In this document: positions 6,623 through 14,017 of the stretch, one piece after another
Layout of the letters: every line of letters begins with the position of its first letter
How positions within the stretch are numbered: position 1 is the stretch's first letter
Origin: Gammaproteobacteria bacterium
GTDB lineage: Bacteria; Pseudomonadota; Gammaproteobacteria; UWMA-0217
Assembly: GCA_027031685.1 (NCBI GenBank)
Contig: JALVPS010000051.1
Span: 1-19,821, forward strand
DNA length: 19,821 nt
Direction: 5' to 3'
Translations under genes and position numbers: made by a program
The notes under the pieces: generated by a model
Seen by the model: only the letters and a program-made list of their open reading frames with translations
Database searches by the model: none
What the model was told of the DNA's origin: nothing

Positions 6623-8329
6623 GTGCCCAACGTCGTCTACCACCTGCTGCGGCGGCTGCACCTGCCGCTCATCGTGCTGGTGCTGGTGTACGCGGTATCG
6701 ACCCTCGGCTTCGTGCTCATCCCCGGCCAGGACGAGCAGGGGCGGCCGTGGCACATGGATTTCTTCCACGCCTTCTATTTCGTCAGCTTCATGGGCTCCA
6801 CCATTGGCTTCGGCGAGATCCCCTATCCCTTCACCGAGGCGCAGCGGGCCTGGACCACGGTGTCCATCTACGCCACGGTCATCGCCTGGCTGTACGGCAT
6901 CGGCGCGCTGCTCACCACCCTGCAGGACCCGGCCTTCCGCCGCCTGATGGTGGAGAGCCGCTTCCGGCGCGCCGTGCGTCACCTGCGCGAGCCCTTCTAC
7001 CTGGTGTGCGGCTACGGCGACACCGGCAGCCAGCTGGTGGCGGCGCTGGCCGAGGAGGGCATCATGACGGTGGTGGTGGACATCCGCGAGGAGCGCATCC
7101 GCGAGGTGGAGCTGTCCGATCTGCCCTACCTGCCGCCGGCCCTGTGCGCCGACGTCTCGGTGCCATCCGTGCTGCAGCAGGCCGGGCTGGAGAGCCGCCA
7201 CTGCCGCGCCCTCATCGCCCTCACCGACGACGACGAGGCTAACCTGGCGGCGGCCGTGGCGGCCCACCTGCTCAACCCGTCGGTGCGCGTCATCGCCCGT
7301 GCCGAGCGGCCCGAGCTGCAGGCCAACATCGCCTCCTTCGGCGCCAACGACGTGCTCAATCCCTACGAGCTGTTCGCCGGCCGCCTGGCGCTGGCCCTGC
7401 ACTCGCCCGGCATGTACGTGCTGTTCGAGTGGATGACCGGCGTGCCCCACGAGCCGCTGCAGGAGCCGCTGTTCCCGCCCCACGGGCGCTGGATCCTGTG
7501 CGGCTACGGGCGTTTCGGCAAGGCCGTGTACCGGCGCCTGGCGGAGGAGGGCGTGCAGGCCACGGTGGTGGAGGCGGACCCGGAGCGCACCGATGCCCCC
7601 TGGGACGCCGTGGTGGGCGTGGGCACCCAGCCGGACACGCTGGAGGAGGCCGGCATCCACGAGGCGCTGGGCATCGTGGCCGGCACCGACAACGACATCA
7701 ACAACCTGTCCATCATCGCCACCGCGCGCGAGCTGAACCCCAATCTGTTCATGGTGGCGCGCCAGAACCAGACCAGCAACGACCCCCTGTTCGCCGCCGC
7801 CCGCCTGGCCCTGGTCATGAAGCGGGGCAGCGTCATCGCCCACAAGATCTTCGCCCTGCTGCGCACGCCCCTCATCGGCGATTTCCTGGACCTGGCGCGC
7901 GAGCAGGGCAACGACTGGGCCAACCAGCTGGTGAGCCGCATCCTGGGCGTGGTCACGGACGAGGTGCCGCAGATCTGGGAGGTGGAGATCACCCCCGAGG
8001 GAGCCCCCGGCTTCTTCGACGCCCCGCCGGCCTGCACGCCCACCGTGGACGCCCTGCGCCGCGACCCGCGCGACCGGTCGCTGCGCCTGGAGTGCATCCC
8101 GCTGCTGCTGCGCCGGGGCATGGAGCGCCTGCTGCTGCCGGGCGAGGACACCCCGCTGGAGGAAGGCGATCACCTGCTGTTCTGCGGCAGCCAGGTGGCG
8201 CGCAGCGAGATGGAGTGGATACTGAACAACGTCAATGCCCTGCACTACGTGCTGACCGGAGTGGAGCGGCCACACGGCGCCATCTGGCGCTGGCTGCGGC
8301 GCGGCGAGCACCCGGCCTGCCCCGGCTGA
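6623..8329 (+). CDS. Two-RCK-domain potassium channel protein (TrkA-N/KTN)
   Basis: The product is 568 aa, starting at GTG 6623 with GGGG about 7 nt upstream. Residues ~10-33 are membrane helix 1. A pore helix and filter follow, with STIGFGE at 59-65, then membrane helix 2 at ~77-98. The cytoplasmic part has two tandem Rossmann RCK-N domains: the first starts YLVCGYGDTGSQLV (~126) and the second WILCGYGRFGKAVY (~290); each has the GxGxxG nucleotide-binding loop. A C-terminal region of about 150 residues (430-568) resembles RCK-C/TrkA-C. One pore plus two RCKs means four subunits would form the gating ring, as in BK-type or GsuK-type channels. The filter is GFG rather than GYG. Role: regulated K+ conductance in the inner membrane. 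Confidence 0.88.
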   Translation: MPNVVYHLLRRLHLPLIVLVLVYAVSTLGFVLIPGQDEQGRPWHMDFFHAFYFVSFMGSTIGFGEIPYPFTEAQRAWTTVSIYATVIAWLYGIGALLTTLQDPAFRRLMVESRFRRAVRHLREPFYLVCGYGDTGSQLVAALAEEGIMTVVVDIREERIREVELSDLPYLPPALCADVSVPSVLQQAGLESRHCRALIALTDDDEANLAAAVAAHLLNPSVRVIARAERPELQANIASFGANDVLNPYELFAGRLALALHSPGMYVLFEWMTGVPHEPLQEPLFPPHGRWILCGYGRFGKAVYRRLAEEGVQATVVEADPERTDAPWDAVVGVGTQPDTLEEAGIHEALGIVAGTDNDINNLSIIATARELNPNLFMVARQNQTSNDPLFAAARLALVMKRGSVIAHKIFALLRTPLIGDFLDLAREQGNDWANQLVSRILGVVTDEVPQIWEVEITPEGAPGFFDAPPACTPTVDALRRDPRDRSLRLECIPLLLRRGMERLLLPGEDTPLEEGDHLLFCGSQVARSEMEWILNNVNALHYVLTGVERPHGAIWRWLRRGEHPACPG

Positions 8330-8332
8330 GGA

Positions 8333-8974
<642 letters not shown>

Positions 8975-8978
8975 GGCC

Positions 8979-9761
8979 ATGGGCGAGGGGCAGGGCGACC
9001 GCAACTTCGACGGCCTCGCGCGGCGCTTCCAGCGCAACATCTACGGCACCTTGAAGGGCCGCATCCGGCTGGCGGTGCTGGAGCGCGACCTGCTACAACC
9101 GCTGCCGGCGCTGCTCGGCCCCGGCCCGCTGCGCGTGCTGGACGCCGGCGGCGGCACCGGCGAGCTGGCCGGGCGGCTGGCGGCACGCGGCCACGACGTG
9201 ACCCTGTGCGACATCTCCGGCGAGATGCTGGCCCTGGCGCGGCGCCGCTGCGCCGAGCTGGCCCCGGGCCGGCCGGTGCGCTTCGTGCAGGCGCCGCTGC
9301 AGGCCCTGCCCGAGGCGGCCGGCGGCCCCTTCGACCTCATCCTGCTGCACGCCGTGCTGGAGTGGCTGGCCGAACCGCGCGCCGCCCTGACGGGCCTGCT
9401 GACGCGGCTGCGCGGCGGTGGCCTGCTGTCGCTGCTGTTCTACAATCGTCACGGACTGGTGATGAAGCAGCTGCTGCATGGCCAGCTGGCGCGGGTGCGC
9501 GCCGGCGCGCCCGGCGGGCGGGGCCGCGGCCTCACCCCCAGCCGGCCGCTCGATCCGGACGAGGTGCTGGGCTGGCTGGCGGAGGCCGGCCTGGAGCGCC
9601 TGGCGCACAGCGGCGTGCGCTGCTTCACCGACTACCTGCCGCCGGACACGCGCGCCGCGCTGGACGAGCAGGAACTGCTGGACACCGAGCTGTGGCTCGG
9701 CCGGCAGGACCCCTACCGCGCCATCGCCCGCTACCAGCACGTGCTGGCCCGGCGGCCCTGA
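8979..9761 (+). CDS. cmoM: tRNA 5-carboxymethoxyuridine methyltransferase CmoM
   Basis: The product is 260 aa. CmoM uses S-adenosylmethionine to methylate the carboxyl of cmo5U at wobble position 34, giving mcmo5U in tRNAs that read four-fold codon boxes. The N-terminus DRNFDGLARRFQRNIYGTLKG is almost the same as E. coli CmoM (DRNFDDIAEKFSRNIYGTTKG). SAM motif I is VLDAGGGTG (53-61), followed by CDISGEML. Other matching parts are DLILLHAVLEWLAEPRAAL, LSLLFYNRHGLVMKQLLHG and the late VRCFTDYL. These extend beyond generic methyltransferase features and make the CmoM call specific. The gene begins 4 nt after msrA and is part of the same transcript. CmoA/CmoB, which make the substrate, are not in this window. 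Confidence 0.93.
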   Translation: MGEGQGDRNFDGLARRFQRNIYGTLKGRIRLAVLERDLLQPLPALLGPGPLRVLDAGGGTGELAGRLAARGHDVTLCDISGEMLALARRRCAELAPGRPVRFVQAPLQALPEAAGGPFDLILLHAVLEWLAEPRAALTGLLTRLRGGGLLSLLFYNRHGLVMKQLLHGQLARVRAGAPGGRGRGLTPSRPLDPDEVLGWLAEAGLERLAHSGVRCFTDYLPPDTRAALDEQELLDTELWLGRQDPYRAIARYQHVLARRP

Positions 9762-9780
9762 CCACCCATCGAGGAGCGCC

Positions 9781-10761
9781 ATGCCCGATCGCCCCGTTGC
9801 CGTCTATGCCCGCCAGCGCCTTGCCGAGTACCACTTCGGTGACAGCCACCCCTTCGGCCCGCAGCGCTATGCCGCCTTCATGGGCGGCCTGCAGAGCAGC
9901 GGCGTGGCGACCCAGGTGGCCATGGAGGGCACCGCCGAGGCGCGCCCGGAGGACATCCTGCTGTTCCACGAGCCGATCCACCTGGAGCACGTGCGCGAGT
10001 GTTCCCTCACCGGCGAGGGCCATCTGGACATGGGCGACACGCCGGCGCGCGAGGGCATCTACGAGGCCGCCGCCTGCGTGGTGGGCACCGTGCTCAGGGC
10101 CACCGCCGACCTGGTGGCCGGCCGCTACCGGCGCGCCTTCGTGCCCATCGCCGGCCTGCACCATGCGGCGCGCGAGATGGCAGCCGGTTTCTGCGTGTTC
10201 AACGACATCGGCATCGCCATCGAGGCCCTGCGCCACCGCCACGGCGTGCGCCGCGTGGCCTACGTGGACATCGACGCCCACCACGGCGACGGCGTCTTCT
10301 ACGGCTTCGAGTACGACGCCGAGCTGATCTTCGTGGACCTGCACGAGGACGGCCGCTACCTTTACCCCGGCACCGGCCGCCTGGACGAGATCGGCCTGGG
10401 CGAGGCGGAGGGCACCAAGCTCAACCTGCCCCTGGACATGAACGCCGGCGACGAGGAATTCCTGGAGGCCTGGACCGAGGGCGCCGCCTTCCTGCGCGAG
10501 TTTCAGCCCGAGTTCATCATCCTGCAGGCCGGCGCCGACTGCCTGGCCGGCGACCCCATCACCCACCTCAAGTGCAGCAGCGCCGTGCACCGCCAGGTCA
10601 CCCGCGACCTGTGCGCCATCGCCGACGACTACGGCCAGGGCCGCCTGCTCGGCCTGGGCGGTGGCGGCTACAACCTGGCCAATATCGCCGAGGCCTGGGT
10701 GGCGGTGGTGGAGGAGATGGTGGCCTGCACACCCGCAGCGGCGGCAGGCGGTGCCGGCTGA
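9781..10761 (+). CDS. Histone-deacetylase-family (AcuC/class II-like) amidohydrolase
   Basis: The product is 326 aa. ATG 9781 has GGAG about 7 nt upstream. Class I/II HDAC-fold enzymes remove acetyl groups from acetyl-lysine or acetylpolyamines with a Zn2+ centre. All hallmarks are visible: GLHHAA (catalytic His127/His128), YVDIDAHHGDGV (Zn ligands Asp165 and His167), QAGAD (Zn ligand Asp253) and GLGGGGYN (catalytic Tyr297). Length is normal for bacterial members. Possible substrates include acetylated acetyl-CoA synthetase (as for AcuC) or acetylpolyamines; the sequence does not decide. An acs-like gene is not adjacent. It follows cmoM by 19 nt and ends the packed run; no clear intrinsic terminator follows. 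Confidence 0.9.
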   Translation: MPDRPVAVYARQRLAEYHFGDSHPFGPQRYAAFMGGLQSSGVATQVAMEGTAEARPEDILLFHEPIHLEHVRECSLTGEGHLDMGDTPAREGIYEAAACVVGTVLRATADLVAGRYRRAFVPIAGLHHAAREMAAGFCVFNDIGIAIEALRHRHGVRRVAYVDIDAHHGDGVFYGFEYDAELIFVDLHEDGRYLYPGTGRLDEIGLGEAEGTKLNLPLDMNAGDEEFLEAWTEGAAFLREFQPEFIILQAGADCLAGDPITHLKCSSAVHRQVTRDLCAIADDYGQGRLLGLGGGGYNLANIAEAWVAVVEEMVACTPAAAAGGAG

Positions 10762-10906
10762 TCCTCCCCTCTGGCGGCCGTTCGTCGAAAAATCCAATTT
10801 TAACGAGCATTTTCTGCGGAAATTTTCCAGCCGCCTCACCCCGCTTTTTGCGCCACTCATCCCCCGTTTCCCCCAAATTAATTACGCGCAGAATATAGGC
10901 GTATAA

Positions 10907-10935
10907 ATCACAAGGATGCGTTTAACATTTGTGAT
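10907..10935. promoter_or_regulatory. Inverted repeat ATCACAA-N15-TTGTGAT
   Basis: ATCACAA (10907-10913) and TTGTGAT (10929-10935) are perfect 7-bp inverted arms directly downstream of the TATAAA candidate -10. As DNA they could be a repressor operator; as RNA they could form a 5'-UTR stem with a 15-nt loop. The arms look like CRP/FNR-family half sites (TGTGA/TCACA), but the orientation and spacing do not fit a standard 22-bp site. A lone TTGAT is nearby at 10946-10950. Confidence 0.4.
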
Positions 10936-10957
10936 GTGACGCGCATTGATTTTGTGC

Positions 10958-10983
10958 GACAGTCTCTTGCGCAAGCGGTTGTC
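10958..10983. promoter_or_regulatory. 26-bp dyad GACA-N4-CTTGCGCAAG-N4-TGTC
   Basis: A perfect 10-bp palindrome, CTTGCGCAAG (10966-10975), is flanked symmetrically by GACA (10958-10961) and TGTC (10980-10983), with the same centre. It lies about 40 bp before the first oxidase gene, where a repressor or an mRNA hairpin could act. No regulator family is assigned. Confidence 0.45.
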
Positions 10984-11023
10984 CGGCCTGCATGGCAATA
11001 ACCAGATTCGAGGAGGGCTTTTT

Positions 11024-11176
11024 ATGACACAGTTGACCCCGGAAGAAGAAAAGCGCGCCATCACCGAAGCACCCAAGGGCACCTGGGCGGTGCTGCTCGT
11101 CTATCTGTTGCTGATGGTGGGCGGCTGGGCCGCCATGTTTTTCGGGTTGTTCCTGTCCCATGGTCCGGTGCATTGA
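11024..11176 (+). CDS. cbaD: Cytochrome c oxidase subunit IIa (ba3-type, CbaD-like)
   Basis: The product is 50 aa, starting at ATG 11024 with a strong GAGGAGG SD. A charged N-terminus (MTQLTPEEEKRAITEAPKGT) is followed by one membrane helix (WAVLLVYLLLMVGGWAAMFFGLFL) and a short tail. In B-family heme-copper oxidases a small single-helix subunit IIa occupies the place of the first helix of a canonical two-helix subunit II. The PKGTWAVLLVYLLLMVGGW pattern and the position directly before subunit II fit this. It opens the respiratory cluster and is 12 nt from the next gene. Identification rests on size, helix and context more than on sequence motifs. Confidence 0.78.
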   Translation: MTQLTPEEEKRAITEAPKGTWAVLLVYLLLMVGGWAAMFFGLFLSHGPVH

Positions 11177-11188
11177 GGAGGTGTCCGA

Positions 11189-11689
11189 ATGCACATCGAT
11201 CCCGCCGAGAAGAGATGGGCCATCCTCACTCTGGTGGTGGCCTTCAGCATGATGGGCGTACTGGCCGGTTACGCCATCAATGACAACATCAACCCGCCCA
11301 GCAACGTGGAAACCATCGACTCCACGCGTCTGCACCTGACACGGGAATTCAACGAGGACAATCTGGGTGTGCACCAGCAGAAAGACGGCAGTATTCGTGT
11401 GGTCATGGTGGCCGCGCGCTACGGGTTTTTCCCCAATCATCTGGTGGTACCGGCCGATACGCCAGTGACTTTCCGCATTGCCAGCGCCGATGTACTACAC
11501 GGCGTCCATACGCCAAATACCAATATGAACACCATGGTGGTGCCGGGCTATGTGTCCGAGGTGACTACTACCTTTCCACATCCTGGGGACTATTCCATGT
11601 TATGCAATGAATATTGTGGACTCGGTCACGATTTCATGTGGTCACGGCTGAAAGTGGTACCCGCGGACCAATTCAAGGTCGGAGGCTAG
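11189..11689 (+). CDS. cbaB: Cytochrome c oxidase subunit II (ba3-type, CuA)
   Basis: The product is 166 aa, with a GAGGAGG SD before ATG 11189. Subunit II accepts electrons from cytochrome c at the binuclear CuA centre and passes them to subunit I. There is a single N-terminal membrane helix (~10-31) and a periplasmic cupredoxin domain. CuA ligands are visible: His104 in DVLHGVH, then Cys139, Glu141 (backbone), Cys143, His147 and Met150 in CNEYCGLGHDFM. The short length with one helix is typical of B-family ba3 enzymes rather than aa3 subunit II, and agrees with the separate subunit IIa upstream. No C-terminal heme c domain is fused, so a separate cytochrome must donate electrons. The gap to subunit I is 6 nt. 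Confidence 0.95.
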   Translation: MHIDPAEKRWAILTLVVAFSMMGVLAGYAINDNINPPSNVETIDSTRLHLTREFNEDNLGVHQQKDGSIRVVMVAARYGFFPNHLVVPADTPVTFRIASADVLHGVHTPNTNMNTMVVPGYVSEVTTTFPHPGDYSMLCNEYCGLGHDFMWSRLKVVPADQFKVGG

Positions 11690-11695
11690 GGGAAT

Positions 11696-13318
11696 ATGGT
11701 GGACAAGACGGCAGGCCGGCTGGCGCTGGCCAATTTCTGGGTGGCTTTTGCGACGTTTCTGTTCGCCGCCGTGCTGGGGCTGTATCAGACCTTGGAGCGG
11801 GGTGGGCTGCTGCCGGGCATGGAGTCGCCACCGCTGTACTTCGCATCGGTTTCCACCCACGGCGTGATCATGGGTTTCGTGCTCACCACATTTTTCATTA
11901 TGGGGTTCGGCTATTGGGTGGCCACTTCCAGTCTGAACCAAGCATTGTGGTCACCCCGCCTGGCCTGGCTGGGTTTCCTGGTGTCCCTGACAGGCACCGT
12001 CATGGCGGCCGCCACCTTGCTCACGGGGCACGCCTCGGTGCTGTACACCTTCTATCCACCCCTGCGCGCCAATCCACTCTTCTACATCGGTGCGACGCTG
12101 CTGGTGGTGGGGTCCTGGTTCTGGTGTCTGGAAATGGTTATGAGCATGGCGCGCTGGAAGAAGGCACACCCCGGTGAACCGGTGCCGCTGGCCATGTTCG
12201 GCACGGTGGCCAACGCCATCCTGTGGTTCGTCACCAGCCTGGGCGTGGCTTCGGAGGTGATCTTCCAGCTCATTCCCTGGTCGCTGGGTCTCAAGGAGAC
12301 GGTGGACGTGGGTCTGGCGCGCACGCTGTTTTCCTGGACCCTGCACGCCATCGTCTATTTCTGGCTGATCCCGGCCTACATCGCCATGTACACGCTGCTG
12401 CCGCGCGCTGCCGGCGGCAAGCTGTTCAGCGACGAGATGGCGCGCATCGCCTTCATCATGCTGCTGGTGTTCAGTGTGCCTATCGGCTTCCACCACTTGT
12501 ACGTGGATCCTTTCCAGGCGGACGGTTGGAAATTCATGCACATGATCGGGACCTTCATGGTGGCCATCCCCACATTGCTGACCGGCTTCACGGTCATTGC
12601 CTCCCTTGAAGTGGCCGGACGCATGCGGGGCGGACGTGGGCTGTTCGGCTGGATTGGCACGCTGCCCTATGACAATCCCATGGTGCTGGCCGGTGGGCTG
12701 GCACTGCTGATGCTCACTGTGGGTGGCTGGGGCGGAGTCGTGAACGCCAGCTATTCCATGGACGTGGCGGTGCACAACACGCAGTGGATCACCGGCCACT
12801 TCCACCTGATCTTTGCCGGCACCACGGTTATCATGTACTTCGCCATCGCCTATTACCTGTGGCCGAAGATCACCGGCAAGGCGCTGCGGTCTGTCCGCAT
12901 GGCGCGCCTGCAGCTGTGGCTGTGGTTCATCGGCATGCTGATACTGACCCTGCCGTGGCACGTGTTGGGATTGCTCGGTCAACCGCGCCGCATCAGTAGT
13001 ACACCTTACGACGACCCCATTGTACAGCAGTGGATTCCCTATGAGATTGCCATGGCGGTGGGAGGCGTCGTTCTGGTGGTTTCCGCACTGCTGTTTGTGT
13101 TCAATCTGCTGGCCACACACACCAGTGGTCAACCTGAGTCGGACCGCGTCACCCACTACGCCGAGCCGGTCCACCCGGTGCTCAAGCTGCCGGCGCTGCT
13201 CAACGGCTTCGGCTTTTGGGTCGCCGTGCTGGCCACTTATCTAGTGGCCAGTTACGGCTATCCGATCCTGCAATTCTTCCTCATGGAAACCCATGGCACT
13301 TTCCCTTGGGACATCTGA
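11696..13318 (+). CDS. cbaA: Cytochrome c oxidase subunit I (B-family, ba3-type)
   Basis: The product is 540 aa, starting at ATG 11696 (GGGG just upstream). This proton-pumping catalytic subunit holds heme b and the heme a3-CuB site where O2 is reduced. About 13 membrane helices are evident. His55 (STHGVIMGF) is a low-spin heme ligand. CuB ligands are His217 in the cross-linked His-Tyr motif WTLHAIVYFW (Tyr221) and His266/His267 in GFHHLYVDPF. The high-spin and low-spin heme ligands are His368 and His370 in WITGHFHLIFAG. The Thermus enzyme has GHPIVYFW where this has LHAIVYFW, a B-family variant. The B-family has only a K-type proton channel. No subunit III gene is present. The stop is 1 nt from the next gene, so translation is coupled. 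Confidence 0.95.
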   Translation: MVDKTAGRLALANFWVAFATFLFAAVLGLYQTLERGGLLPGMESPPLYFASVSTHGVIMGFVLTTFFIMGFGYWVATSSLNQALWSPRLAWLGFLVSLTGTVMAAATLLTGHASVLYTFYPPLRANPLFYIGATLLVVGSWFWCLEMVMSMARWKKAHPGEPVPLAMFGTVANAILWFVTSLGVASEVIFQLIPWSLGLKETVDVGLARTLFSWTLHAIVYFWLIPAYIAMYTLLPRAAGGKLFSDEMARIAFIMLLVFSVPIGFHHLYVDPFQADGWKFMHMIGTFMVAIPTLLTGFTVIASLEVAGRMRGGRGLFGWIGTLPYDNPMVLAGGLALLMLTVGGWGGVVNASYSMDVAVHNTQWITGHFHLIFAGTTVIMYFAIAYYLWPKITGKALRSVRMARLQLWLWFIGMLILTLPWHVLGLLGQPRRISSTPYDDPIVQQWIPYEIAMAVGGVVLVVSALLFVFNLLATHTSGQPESDRVTHYAEPVHPVLKLPALLNGFGFWVAVLATYLVASYGYPILQFFLMETHGTFPWDI

Positions 13319-13319
13319 C

Positions 13320-13994
13320 ATGAAAAAGCAGCACGCACGCTTTGTATTTCTCCTGGGTGGCCTGATGGTCGGGCTGATGGGGGGGCATGTGGCGCAGGCG
13401 GAGCCTTCCTCGCAGGTTGTCTGGGATTCCGCTACTCGCCACATCGTGGGTAGTGGTAATGCCGTCAGGGGAGCGGCCAATGCCGAGGTCTGTGACAGCT
13501 GCCATGCCTCGGCGCCCGGCAAGTCGCTGCGCGCCAACTTCCCACGCCTGGCTGGCCAGAACCCCTTCTATGTGTACAAGCAGCTCATGGACTATCGGGC
13601 CAACACGCGCGGTCACGGTGTGATGCAGAATTTCGCCAGCCAGTTGACACCCGCGCAGATGGCCGATCTGGCCGCCTACTACGCTGATCAGGACCTGCCT
13701 GGCCGCCCGGCGCGGCAGGCCTCGCCGGAAGTCCTGCGGCTCGTCTACCGAGGCGATGCCCGCCGCCTCATTCCACCCTGCGCCGCCTGCCACGGCCGAT
13801 ACGGGGAGGGCGCGCTGGTCCACGTGCCAGCCCTGGCCGGGCAGGAGGTCAGCTATTTCACCACCACCATGCAGGCCTACAAGAGCGGTGAGCGGGCCAA
13901 TGACCTGTACAGCCGCATGCGCTACATCGCCGGCCAGCTGACGGACGGCGAGATCGAGGCCCTGGCCCGCTACTACGCCGGCACCGGCCGCTGA
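13320..13994 (+). CDS. Diheme cytochrome c4-like periplasmic electron carrier
   Basis: The product is 224 aa. ATG 13320 follows the subunit I stop after a single base; a signal peptide (MKKQHARFVFLLGGLMVGLMGGHVAQA, cleavage near residue 27) confirms it over an in-frame upstream ATG. Two c-type heme sites are seen: CDSCH at 58-62 and CAACH at 154-158, one per half of the protein, as in cytochrome c4. Each half has the cytochrome c class I ending, LTPAQMADLAAYYADQ and LTDGEIEALARYYAG. Conserved PRLAGQNPFYVYKQL and PALAGQEVSYFTTTM mark the two repeats. c4 proteins shuttle electrons to terminal oxidases. Its place directly after subunit I makes it the probable donor to CuA of this enzyme. Confidence 0.92.
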   Translation: MKKQHARFVFLLGGLMVGLMGGHVAQAEPSSQVVWDSATRHIVGSGNAVRGAANAEVCDSCHASAPGKSLRANFPRLAGQNPFYVYKQLMDYRANTRGHGVMQNFASQLTPAQMADLAAYYADQDLPGRPARQASPEVLRLVYRGDARRLIPPCAACHGRYGEGALVHVPALAGQEVSYFTTTMQAYKSGERANDLYSRMRYIAGQLTDGEIEALARYYAGTGR

Positions 13995-14017
13995 GGGAAC
14001 GGCGGCCCCGTCCTGCC

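Larger units (their letters stand above)
10762..11023. promoter_or_regulatory. AT-richer upstream region of the ba3 oxidase cluster
   Basis: This 262-bp stretch has runs such as GAAAAATCC, TTTTAACG and AAATTAATTA that stand out against the GC-rich flanks. GCAGAATATAGGCGTATAAAT (starting near 10887) offers two -10-like hexamers, of which TATAAA at 10902-10907 is the better. Two dyads lie downstream of it. No credible ORF is present until ATG 11024, which has GAGGAGG about 7 nt upstream. It most likely holds the cluster's promoter and operators. Confidence 0.55.

Noticed and set aside
10946..10950. FNR/ANR site suggested by TTGAT upstream of the oxidase genes
   Set aside because: The matching ATCAA half at 4-bp spacing is absent (the downstream bases read TGCGA), so it is only a half site.
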